A stretch of 14,916 nucleotides of DNA from JBNJEA01 sp051745395 (GTDB lineage: Bacteria > Desulfobacterota > Desulfobacteria > Desulfobacterales > Desulfosalsimonadaceae), in NCBI GenBank assembly GCA_051745395.1, contig JBNJEA010000076.1:1-14916 (forward strand), given 5' to 3'. Below, one piece after another: positions 6,347 to 12,851 of this stretch. A program made the position numbers and the translations under genes. The notes under the pieces were generated by a model that was not told where the DNA came from, made no database searches, and was given only the letters and a program-made list of their open reading frames with translations. Every line of letters begins with the position of its first letter. Positions within the stretch are counted from its first letter, which is position 1.

Positions 6347-7096
6347 ATGGAATGCCGGACCTTTTGCGCCATGATGGTCGGCGCCCGCAACAACCAGGAA
6401 GACTGTATTTTCGACGGCACGCAAGTATTCCAAGCCGATTTTTTAACCCGGAAAAACCAGTTTGAAAGCCCGCTTGTGGCCCTTGCCGTATGCGACGGCA
6501 TGGGCGGCCATAACGGCGGTGAACTGGCCAGCCGCTTCGTCTGCGAAAAACTGCATCAGGCCGATTGGGGAAACCCGATTTCCGAGGCACGGCTCCATTG
6601 GGTTCTCGGAAACATCCAGATGGCGGCTTTGGAAGAACTACCGAACAACTCCGGCACCACCGTGGCCGGCCTGCTGGCGGCCAATGACCGGGCAATCGTT
6701 TTCAATGCCGGAGACACCCGCGTCTATCGGCTCGCCGGCCAATCGCTCGAATATATCTCCCATGACCACACCCGGGTCCAGGAAATGATCGATCACTCGC
6801 TCATGGACGCAGCCTCTGCGACAAGCCATCCCCAGCGGAACCTGATCGAATTCGGCATCGGCCCGGTATTCGTCCATTGCTGGGCCAATCGCAGGAGCTT
6901 TCTGCGCGAAACCTTCCTGGCCCGGCCGGCCTATTATCTGCTGTGTTCCGACGGCCTGACCGACATCATGGCCGCGGACCGGATCCACGAGTTGCTGATG
7001 CCGGAACCGATCGAAAACGGCCCCCGGCTCTACAATGCGCTCCGGCAAATGCAACTGCGGGACAACACCAGTTTTATCGTCGTTGAAATTGTGTAA
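6347..7096 (+). CDS. PP2C-family serine/threonine protein phosphatase
   Basis: A 249-residue cytoplasmic enzyme. ATG at 6347 follows AGGAGAGAG; an in-frame GTG at 6302 overlaps the palindromic repeat and is rejected. It shows the ordered motifs of metal-dependent PPM/PP2C phosphatases: ARNNQED (Arg14, Glu18, Asp19), VCDGMGGHNGGELAS with metal-binding Asp50 and Gly51, SGTTVAGLLAAN, NAGDTRVYRL, SDGLTD (Asp202) and DNTSF (Asp239). All metal ligands expected for an active enzyme appear present. The length matches bacterial PrpC/Stp-type enzymes. It lies 75 bp upstream of a Ser/Thr kinase gene on the same strand. It most likely reverses that kinase's phosphorylation, as in other bacterial PP2C-kinase pairs. 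Confidence 0.93.
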   Translation: MECRTFCAMMVGARNNQEDCIFDGTQVFQADFLTRKNQFESPLVALAVCDGMGGHNGGELASRFVCEKLHQADWGNPISEARLHWVLGNIQMAALEELPNNSGTTVAGLLAANDRAIVFNAGDTRVYRLAGQSLEYISHDHTRVQEMIDHSLMDAASATSHPQRNLIEFGIGPVFVHCWANRRSFLRETFLARPAYYLLCSDGLTDIMAADRIHELLMPEPIENGPRLYNALRQMQLRDNTSFIVVEIV

Positions 7097-7171
7097 CGAT
7101 TTCCGGGGCAGCCGTTGCGCGCCATTGTGCTAAACCAAAACCATCCAGAAATTGACTGAAGCGTCGCATCA

Positions 7172-8914
7172 ATGGAACAGATCCTCAAAAAATGTCTGCC
7201 CACCTATGAAGTGGTCCGAAAGATCGGCTCAGGCGTTTACGGGGTGGTCTATCTCGTCCGGGACAACCTAAAGGAGCGGGCCGTGAAAATCGTGCCCATC
7301 CAGGTGGAGCGCTCGCTTTCCTACCGTACCGAAAATGAACTGGATTCCAAAATTTCCCACGATTTCTATGCCGTGCAGGAATATTACCATAAGATCAAAG
7401 GCGACGGGGTAATTGAGATCTATGACTTTCACCTCATGGACAAGCAGGTCACCAAGCAGGAGGCCCGGGCCTACCTGGTGATTTTGATGGAATGCTGTCC
7501 GGCCAACCTCCTGGACCGGGTGCTGGATCATCATCCCCTTGATCGCCAAACCGCCCTGCAATTAATGCTGGAGTTGGCACGGATTCTAAAGCGACTGTCC
7601 GACCGGGCCCGGGACGCTTTCATTGTCAAGGATTTAAAGCCGTCAAACCTGCTGATCAACCAGAACAATCAGCTAATCGTCGGCGACCTCGGCGGCCTGC
7701 AGCGGATCAGCAGCATGTCGGCCAGCACCAACGCCCAGTTTACACCCAACTGGTCCGCCCCGGAGCTTTTGACGCACAAAGACAGTGCCGGTGTGGCCAG
7801 CCTGGTTTTTTCCTACGGTTTTGTGGCCTATTTTATATGGTGCGGGGCGCTGCCCTATGAAAAATCCGATTTTTCCGAGCGACTGCGGCTGATCCGGGAA
7901 AAAGGCGTCCCCTTTGCCCGGCGGGACATACCGACAAAGATCCGCAACCTGATCCGGCGCTGCCTGCAGTTTGCACCGCAAAACCGGCCGGCCGGCTTTG
8001 AAGAGATCCTGCAGATCTTAACCGAAGAAAGCGCCCAACCGGAACCGCCGCAACCGCCGGCGGCAAAAAAGGAGAAACCCCGGCCGCGCCGCAAAAAACA
8101 AGCCCCTTCCACACAGGGCACTGGCAAAAGCTCGCGGCCCAAAAACAGCGGCCCTCACCAGATCGGCGATACCTGGGTGGAGCCGATTACCGGCATGGAA
8201 TTTGTCTGGGTGCCGACCGGGGCGTTTCAAATGGGAAGCGGCCCCTGGGCCGGGGAGGGGAAAAAAAACGAGCAGCCCGTGCACGAGGTGTTTATCGACG
8301 GTTTCTGGATCGCCCGGTATCCGGTGATCCAGGCGATCTGGAAACAGGTCATGGCCAACTTTTTCTGGCTTAAGGTCAAAGGCAGCAACCCCTCCTGGTT
8401 TAAAATGGGCGGCCAATACCCCGTGGAACAACTGTCCTGGCACGATGCCCAGGATTTTTGCCAGAAACTGATTGCCATGAACAAGGGCCGATACCACTTC
8501 CGCCTGCCCACCGAGGCCGAGTGGGAATATGGCGCCCGCAGCGGGGGCAAGCCTGAAAAATACCCGGGGGGCAAAGCCGTAGACCAGGTGGCCTGGTATT
8601 CCGCCAATTCCGGCATGACCACGCAGCCCGTCGGTGCGCTTGCCCCCAACGGCATCGGCGCCTACGACATGAGCGGCAATGTCTATGAATGGTGCGCCGA
8701 TTTTTACCATGAAGACGCCTACCGGCAGCACGAATACAACAATCCCTGCCATCTTCACGAAACCAACCGGCGGGTGATCCGGGGCGGCAGCTGGTGCAAT
8801 TTCCCCGCCGAACTGCGATGCACCTACCGGGCCAGCGTCAATGCGGATTTCAAGGGTAACTACCTGGGCCTTCGCCTGGTGATGACGCCGGTGAGCCGGA
8901 AACGGAATCGTTGA
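7172..8914 (+). CDS. Ser/Thr protein kinase with C-terminal FGE-sulfatase (SUMF1-like) domain
   Basis: A 580-residue protein. Residues 12-280 are a Hanks-type kinase: glycine loop GSGVYGVV (19-26), Lys39 (AVKIV), catalytic loop VKDLKPSN (Asp154, Asn159), metal-binding Asp172 in GDLGG and SAPELL. The usual HRD and DFG are VKD and DLG, but the catalytic Asp, Asn and Lys remain, so activity is likely. A proline- and lysine-rich linker (about 287-330) leads to an FGE-sulfatase fold (about 335-575) with MEFVWVPTGAFQMGS, RLPTEAEWEYGAR, YDMSGNVYEWC and RVIRGGSW. Its two late cysteines are spaced C-x7-C, unlike the C-x4-C copper site of formylglycine-generating enzymes. It is therefore probably a binding domain. 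No membrane helix is seen. It pairs with the upstream PP2C phosphatase. Confidence 0.9.
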   Translation: MEQILKKCLPTYEVVRKIGSGVYGVVYLVRDNLKERAVKIVPIQVERSLSYRTENELDSKISHDFYAVQEYYHKIKGDGVIEIYDFHLMDKQVTKQEARAYLVILMECCPANLLDRVLDHHPLDRQTALQLMLELARILKRLSDRARDAFIVKDLKPSNLLINQNNQLIVGDLGGLQRISSMSASTNAQFTPNWSAPELLTHKDSAGVASLVFSYGFVAYFIWCGALPYEKSDFSERLRLIREKGVPFARRDIPTKIRNLIRRCLQFAPQNRPAGFEEILQILTEESAQPEPPQPPAAKKEKPRPRRKKQAPSTQGTGKSSRPKNSGPHQIGDTWVEPITGMEFVWVPTGAFQMGSGPWAGEGKKNEQPVHEVFIDGFWIARYPVIQAIWKQVMANFFWLKVKGSNPSWFKMGGQYPVEQLSWHDAQDFCQKLIAMNKGRYHFRLPTEAEWEYGARSGGKPEKYPGGKAVDQVAWYSANSGMTTQPVGALAPNGIGAYDMSGNVYEWCADFYHEDAYRQHEYNNPCHLHETNRRVIRGGSWCNFPAELRCTYRASVNADFKGNYLGLRLVMTPVSRKRNR

Positions 8915-8933
8915 GACATTTCCAGACCCTGAT

Positions 8934-9200
8934 CCGGCTTGCCGCAGGCGATGGGGCACTGCTTTTCGCTTTTATCTTCCGGCCCTTGTTTTCTAAGGCG
9001 CATCGGCCGGGGGATTCCTGCCCCCACCCCACTCTTACCCCTTGGCTCGACAAAGTCCTGCCATGTCAATGACGACGGTGCCGCTCAAAACGACCCGACT
9101 TCGATCCGGTGGGGCTTCCCCCACCCGATGCGCCTAAGAAAACGTACGGGCCTCCAGATACAATCGCTCAAAGCAGCCCCCATCGCCTGCTCAGCTCCGG
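8934..9200. repeat. Long imperfect inverted repeat in the convergent intergenic gap
   Basis: The 398 bp between the kinase and the SatD-like gene hold no credible gene. Left arm 8944-9028 and right arm 9108-9190 are imperfect reverse complements. Shared blocks include GCAGGCGATGGGG, CTGCTTT and a 19-base block (8988-9006 against 9125-9143, 18 matching). CCGG is also shared at the outer edges. The central loop is about 79 bases. It has no T-tract like a simple terminator and shares no evident sequence with the palindrome at 6101-6307. It could be a MITE-like element or a folded RNA. The rest (9201-9312) is AT-rich, with a short palindrome TAGTTTCAAACTA at 9298-9310. Confidence 0.8.
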
Positions 9201-9312
9201 GCCTTAAACAACTGTCACATGTGCCTATCAATTCGATTTCAATGTAGGTTCAATAGGGACAGAGAAGAAGTTTTGTCAATCTTTTTAAGTTTCTTTTTAG
9301 TTTCAAACTATT

Positions 9313-10002
9313 TTAGGTTTCTATTTGCCGGCCCGACAAGTTTTTTTCCAGCCGCTTTTCCACCACGCAAAGCGCATGCGCCAGGGCGGGCCAGCCGGCG
9401 CGGGAAAGGTGCTTGCCCACGGCCTGGCGGGAAATGGGGGGGGGCCAGTCGGCGGCGATCCGGGTGGGGGAAAACCCCTTAAGGGCGCCGAGGACGGCTT
9501 TTGCCTGGCGGCGGCTCCACCGGTCGCCGAGGGTGCCGGCCAGGCGCACGATGGCATCGATTTCGCCTTCGGCTTCGATATCCGGAAACGCCAGCCGGAG
9601 CCGCCCTGCCCGGCTGCCGGTCATCTGTTCGAGCATCTTGCCGGAACGCCGGAACGCCGGGCCGTCACCGGCCGACACCCGTTTTTCCGGGACATAATCG
9701 ATCCGGCCGATGCCAATGGCCATGCGGGTATCGACGCCCGCGACGGCCGAGCGGATAGCGGCCCGGAAAAACAACGCCGCCCGGAAAGCGTAAACCGGCG
9801 CCACAACTAATGTCTGCCAGCTGTCGCCCCGGAAAACGGACACATCCCCGTACACCCAGGGACCGAAAGCCCCACAAAGGCCGCGGCCGGTTTGCACGAG
9901 CACGTCGGGCATCTGCTGCCGGGTATGGGCCGGCAGATCGGAAAAACCGATAAAATCTCCCGTAATCACGGCATAATATCGTTTTGTGTCAACAAACATC
10001 AT
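9313..10002 (-). CDS. SatD-like protein with C-terminal helix-turn-helix
   Basis: A 229-residue protein with two adjacent ATGs (10002 and 9999) behind GAGGGG on the minus strand. The N-terminal 150 residues have the look of the SatD family: YYAVITGDFIGFSDL at the start, a YGDVSVFRGDSWQTLV block where family members have a GDxFQ motif, RMAIGIGRIDYV, and SAGDGPAFRRSGKML. The C-terminal part (about 160-220) reads like a helix-turn-helix: RRQAKAVLGALKGFSPTRIA, then SRQAVGKHLSRAGW. SatD was named from an acid-tolerance locus in Streptococcus; its biochemical role is not established as far as I know. A DNA-binding regulator with a cyclase-like sensory fold is plausible. It stands alone, convergent with the kinase gene and divergent from the TauE gene. 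Confidence 0.6.
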   Translation of the reverse strand: MMFVDTKRYYAVITGDFIGFSDLPAHTRQQMPDVLVQTGRGLCGAFGPWVYGDVSVFRGDSWQTLVVAPVYAFRAALFFRAAIRSAVAGVDTRMAIGIGRIDYVPEKRVSAGDGPAFRRSGKMLEQMTGSRAGRLRLAFPDIEAEGEIDAIVRLAGTLGDRWSRRQAKAVLGALKGFSPTRIAADWPPPISRQAVGKHLSRAGWPALAHALCVVEKRLEKNLSGRQIET

Positions 10003-10382
10003 GGCAGCCCCTCAAACCTCTATTCAGGTCAAAACGCAATACGGTTATCCGGATTTGCTCCGGTATTAAGATACGTGGTCGACGTATTCCATTTTCGCGC
10101 AAAACCGCCAAAAAGGCCAAGGATGATTGGGAAACTTTGTCCGAAATAGAGCGGATCAAAAACACCCCTACTGGCATGGAAGCGTATAGACAAAGACTTG
10201 GTCCGTTTTGAGATGATTTTAGGGTTTGACATGCCATGGAATCTATATTATTGCTTTTGATTTCGATAAAGGGAAAAGAAGATGGACAACGGTTTGGAAA
10301 ATACGAATCATCAGCTTTTTCATTCGCCGAAGCAACCTGCGGTCTCAACCGCCTGCGGCTTCGGTAAAAAAAAGGAGGCAAA
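10003..10382 (+). other. Gene-poor divergent gap before the TauE gene
   Basis: This 380-bp gap separates the divergent SatD-like and TauE/SafE genes and should hold both promoters, but I could not identify clear -35/-10 or -24/-12 elements. A 75-codon frame (9984-10211) ending RIKNTPTGMEAYRQRLGPF overlaps the SatD-like start; it could be a gene remnant but matches nothing I recognise. A 48-codon frame (10282-10428) overlaps the TauE start and might be a leader peptide. Confidence 0.4.
10327..10364 (+). promoter_or_regulatory. Hairpin just upstream of the TauE start
   Basis: CCGAAGC (10327-10333) pairs with GCTTCGG (10358-10364), with an inner CGGT/ACCG stem (10340-10343 with 10348-10351). 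It ends about 8 bp before the strong ribosome binding site AAAGGAGG. It is followed by A residues, not T, so it is not a terminator for this strand. A role in translation control or mRNA stability is a guess. Confidence 0.35.
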
Positions 10383-11348
10383 ATGCGAAAATATGGGGGA
10401 TGGCTATCGATCCTGGCGCTTGGATTGATTTTTCTTTTTGTCACGTGCGGCCCTGCATTTGCTGAAAATGCCATTGACGCCACAGGCATCGTAGAAGGCG
10501 GCGGCGACCATGCCTGGTGGTTCTGGCCGATCGTTCTGTTTTTCGTTACTTTCGTCATGGGCGTTCTCGCCGTTCTCGGCGGTGTCGGCGGGGGGGTGCT
10601 CTATGTACCGATCATCAGCGGATTCTTCCCCTTCCACCTCGATTTCGTCCGCGGCGCCGGCCTGCTCGTGGCGCTGTCCGGGGCGCTGGCCGCCGGGCCG
10701 GGATTGCTCAAATCCGGACTTGCCAGTCTGCGCCTGGCCATTCCCGTGGCGTTGATCGCATCGACGTGCGCCATTGCAGGGGCCATGATCGGCCTGGCGC
10801 TGCCCACCAACATTGTCCAGATCGCGCTCGGCGTCACCATCATCGGCATCTGCATTTTAATGCTCTCCGCCAAGAAAGCCGAATATCCCGATGTGCCGGA
10901 GTCCGACAAGCTGTCTTCCGCACTGCGCATCTACGGCATCTACTACGAAGACAGCTCCGGAAAGGAAGTCAACTGGAAAATCCACCGCACCCCCCTCGGC
11001 CTGGTGCTTTTTGTGGGCATCGGTCTCATGGCCGGCATGTTCGGCCTCGGGGCCGGATGGGCCAATGTCCCGGTCTTGAACCTGGTCATGGGCGCGCCGC
11101 TGAAAATCAGCGTGGCCACCAGCAAGTTTTTGCTTTCCATCACCGACACCTCGGCGGCATGGATCTATTTGAACAAGGGATGCGTGATTCCCATGATGGT
11201 CGTACCCTCCCTGGTGGGCATCATGCTCGGCTCATTTGTCGGCGTGCGTCTGCTCAAAGTCGCCAAGCCCACCTTCATCCGGTGGATGGTCATCGCCATT
11301 TTGGCCTTTGCGGGCATCCGGGCACTCATGAAAGGCCTGGGCGTCTAA
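10383..11348 (+). CDS. TauE/SafE-family sulfite/anion permease
   Basis: A 321-residue membrane protein with ATG behind a near-ideal AAAGGAGGC site. Residues 1-27 resemble a cleavable signal peptide (WLSILALGLIFLF, then GPAFA before ENAID), which puts the following loop outside. The TauE/SafE core has two related halves. The first begins GVLAVLGGVGGGVLYVPIIS (about 60-79); the second is GIGLMAGMFGLGAGWANVPV (about 214-233) followed by APLKISVATSKFLLSITDTS. A soluble segment of about 45 residues lies between the halves (KKAEYPDVPESDKLSSALRI). Members export sulfite, sulfoacetate or other organosulfur anions, or take up related anions. In a sulfate reducer a sulfur oxyanion is likely, but the direction is unknown. 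It is followed by a DUF1634 gene, which suggests a two-part transporter. Confidence 0.85.
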   Translation: MRKYGGWLSILALGLIFLFVTCGPAFAENAIDATGIVEGGGDHAWWFWPIVLFFVTFVMGVLAVLGGVGGGVLYVPIISGFFPFHLDFVRGAGLLVALSGALAAGPGLLKSGLASLRLAIPVALIASTCAIAGAMIGLALPTNIVQIALGVTIIGICILMLSAKKAEYPDVPESDKLSSALRIYGIYYEDSSGKEVNWKIHRTPLGLVLFVGIGLMAGMFGLGAGWANVPVLNLVMGAPLKISVATSKFLLSITDTSAAWIYLNKGCVIPMMVVPSLVGIMLGSFVGVRLLKVAKPTFIRWMVIAILAFAGIRALMKGLGV

Positions 11349-11373
11349 CCCCGAACATGTAATCGATCAATTG

Positions 11374-11387
11374 TGTCATAATTGACA
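11374..11387 (+). promoter_or_regulatory. Short inverted repeat TGTCA-TAAT-TGACA
   Basis: A 5-bp dyad with 4-bp centre lies in the 59-bp gap between the TauE and DUF1634 genes, just before the ribosome binding site AGAAGGAGA. It could be an operator or a weak hairpin for processing between the two cistrons. The site is too short to be certain. Confidence 0.25.
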
Positions 11388-11407
11388 ACATAGAAGGAGA
11401 CGATATA

Positions 11408-11830
11408 ATGGCAAACCTAAACACCAAATACGTCACCGAGGAACAGTACCTGTACGCAAAAGTCCTGGAAAAGGGGATGTATGCCGGCCTGGTGATTCTT
11501 TTGATCACGTTTGTCATCTACGCCACCGGCCTGATCTCACCCTACATTCCGCTGGACAAGATCGCCGACTACTGGTCAATGTCTTCCACGAAATACCTCC
11601 ATGACGCGGGTATTCCCGACGGCTGGGGGTGGGTTGCCTTTTTAAACTACAGCGATTTTTTGAATTTTCTCGGCATCGCCCTGCTAGCCGCCGTGACCCT
11701 TATCAGCTACGCGGCCATTATTCCGACTTTGATTAAAAACAATGACAAGGTCTATGCCATCCTGGCCACCCTGGAAGTCCTTATTCTGGCGGCGGCGGCC
11801 AGCGGGTTGATCCGCGTCGGCGGACACTGA
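11408..11830 (+). CDS. DUF1634-like small membrane protein, TauE partner
   Basis: A 140-residue protein with ATG preceded by AGAAGGAGA. After a polar N terminus (MANLNTKYVTEEQYLYAKVL) there are three hydrophobic segments: about 26-44 (AGLVILLITFVIYATGLI), 85-107 (FLNFLGIALLAAVTLISYAA) and 119-135 (YAILATLEVLILAAAAS). The first helix and the following ISPYIPLDKIADYW resemble DUF1634 proteins, which are often encoded next to TauE/SafE permeases. A loop of about 40 residues (SMSSTKYLHDAGIPDGWGWV) lies between helices 1 and 2. It lies 59 bp downstream of the permease and is almost surely co-transcribed. An accessory subunit role is inferred from this pairing; family assignment is from memory of the pattern. 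Confidence 0.65.
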   Translation: MANLNTKYVTEEQYLYAKVLEKGMYAGLVILLITFVIYATGLISPYIPLDKIADYWSMSSTKYLHDAGIPDGWGWVAFLNYSDFLNFLGIALLAAVTLISYAAIIPTLIKNNDKVYAILATLEVLILAAAASGLIRVGGH

Positions 11831-11869
11831 TTTTTCAAAACCGGCTGAACCCGATTTTTCGTTCGGGCC

Positions 11870-12154
11870 CTATTGATTCTGTTTTGGGACCAGCCATGCG
11901 CGGGTGGCCCCCCAGCCACCCGCGTTGGCGCCGGCATCGGAAAATTCGCTCACCAGCCGATGTTTTGCCAGAATCGAGTGGACGCGCTTTTTTAACACGC
12001 CGTGCCCTTTGCCGTGGATGATCCGGACGGATTCAAATCCTTTCTCCCAGCATGCCGTCAGGTAATCGTCGAGCAGGTCTTTGACCTCTGCGGCTCTGAA
12101 TGTGTGCAGGTCCAGCTCGTCGGTGATGGGAATTTCAATGGGCTCGTCTTCCAT
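11870..12154 (-). CDS. Single-domain Smr (small MutS-related) protein
   Basis: A 94-residue soluble protein with ATG at 12154 behind AGGAAAG on the minus strand. It is almost wholly an Smr domain: ELDLHTFRAAEVKDLLDDYL with the LDLH signature at the start, RIIHGKGHGVLKKRVHSIL with the HGKG-x-G motif, and GGWGATRAWL near the C terminus. Smr domains nick or bind DNA or RNA; those with LDLH and HGKG motifs are commonly nucleases, and some act on stalled-ribosome mRNA. No MutS2 or other domain is attached. It is divergent from plsY (55-bp gap) and convergent with the DUF1634 gene. Its substrate cannot be told from sequence. Confidence 0.9.
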   Translation of the reverse strand: MEDEPIEIPITDELDLHTFRAAEVKDLLDDYLTACWEKGFESVRIIHGKGHGVLKKRVHSILAKHRLVSEFSDAGANAGGWGATRAWLVPKQNQ

Positions 12155-12209
12155 GGATGCTTTCCTTTCCCCTTAATGGGTACCAAACTGTTTTTTTCTG
12201 TCACCCTCT

Positions 12210-12848
12210 ATGATGTACTGGATTTGCCTAATTCTTTTCGCCTACCTGATCGGCAGCATCCCCTCCGGGCTGTGGCTGGCCCGGATTTTTGCCTCCGTGG
12301 ATCTTCGCGAAATCGGCAGCGGAAATATCGGGGCCACCAATGCCCGGCGGGCCGGGGGATGGCCGATGGGCATTGCGACATTGATCTGCGATATGGCCAA
12401 GGGGGCCATCCCCGTCGGCCTTGCCGTATGGCTGGCCGCAAAAACCGGCAGCATCTCAGACTTCACCATCTGGGCAACCGGTATTGCCGCCGTCACCGGC
12501 CATCTGTTTCCGATCTATCTGGGATTTCAAACCGGCGGGAAGGGCGTGGCCACGGCAGCGGGCTGTTTTCTGGTGCTTTCGCCGCCGGCCTTAGCCGTTG
12601 CCATAGGCCTGTTTATCGCCACGGTGGCGGCAAGTCGACGCGTATCCGCCGGTTCACTGGCCGCGGCGGCCACCCTTCCGGTGACGGTGTATCTTCTGGG
12701 AAAGGGCGTGGTTGCAACGCTTGCCGCCACAGCCATCGCCCTGATGGTAATCGGCCGCCACAGGCAAAACATCGGCCGCCTGATCGCCGGGACCGAACCG
12801 AAGCTGTCGGACAAGGGCCGCGGTGGCGGATCCGACACACCGGATTGA
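12210..12848 (+). CDS. plsY: Glycerol-3-phosphate acyltransferase PlsY
   Basis: A 212-residue inner-membrane enzyme that transfers the acyl group from acyl-phosphate to glycerol-3-phosphate, the first step of phospholipid synthesis. Three signature blocks are intact: IGSIPSGLWLAR (14-25), GSGNIGATNARR (37-48, phosphate-binding loop), and GHLFPIYLGFQTGGKGVATA from about residue 97. The tail RHRQNIGRLIAGTEPKL also fits. Five or so hydrophobic helices are seen, as expected. Two consecutive ATGs (12210, 12213) are possible starts, and no clear ribosome binding site is visible. Its stop is only 3 bp from the stop of the convergent ispH fusion gene, with no terminator between them. Confidence 0.95.
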   Translation: MMYWICLILFAYLIGSIPSGLWLARIFASVDLREIGSGNIGATNARRAGGWPMGIATLICDMAKGAIPVGLAVWLAAKTGSISDFTIWATGIAAVTGHLFPIYLGFQTGGKGVATAAGCFLVLSPPALAVAIGLFIATVAASRRVSAGSLAAAATLPVTVYLLGKGVVATLAATAIALMVIGRHRQNIGRLIAGTEPKLSDKGRGGGSDTPD

Positions 12849-12851
12849 CCA

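Noticed and set aside
8770..8914. Diversity-generating retroelement variable region at the end of the FGE-sulfatase domain
   Set aside because: Such domains are common retroelement targets, but the codons here are not rich in AAY, and no reverse transcriptase or template repeat is in the window.
8939..9247. 102-codon + strand frame
   Set aside because: It lies inside the long inverted repeat and has low-complexity composition with no recognisable motif.
9984..10211. 75-codon frame overlapping the SatD-like gene start
   Set aside because: It overlaps the SatD-like start on the opposite strand, has no ribosome binding site and no recognised family; a remnant is possible but unproven.
11850..11867. 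CCCGA/TCGGG hairpin between convergent genes as a terminator
   Set aside because: Only a 5-bp stem with no T-tract on either strand.
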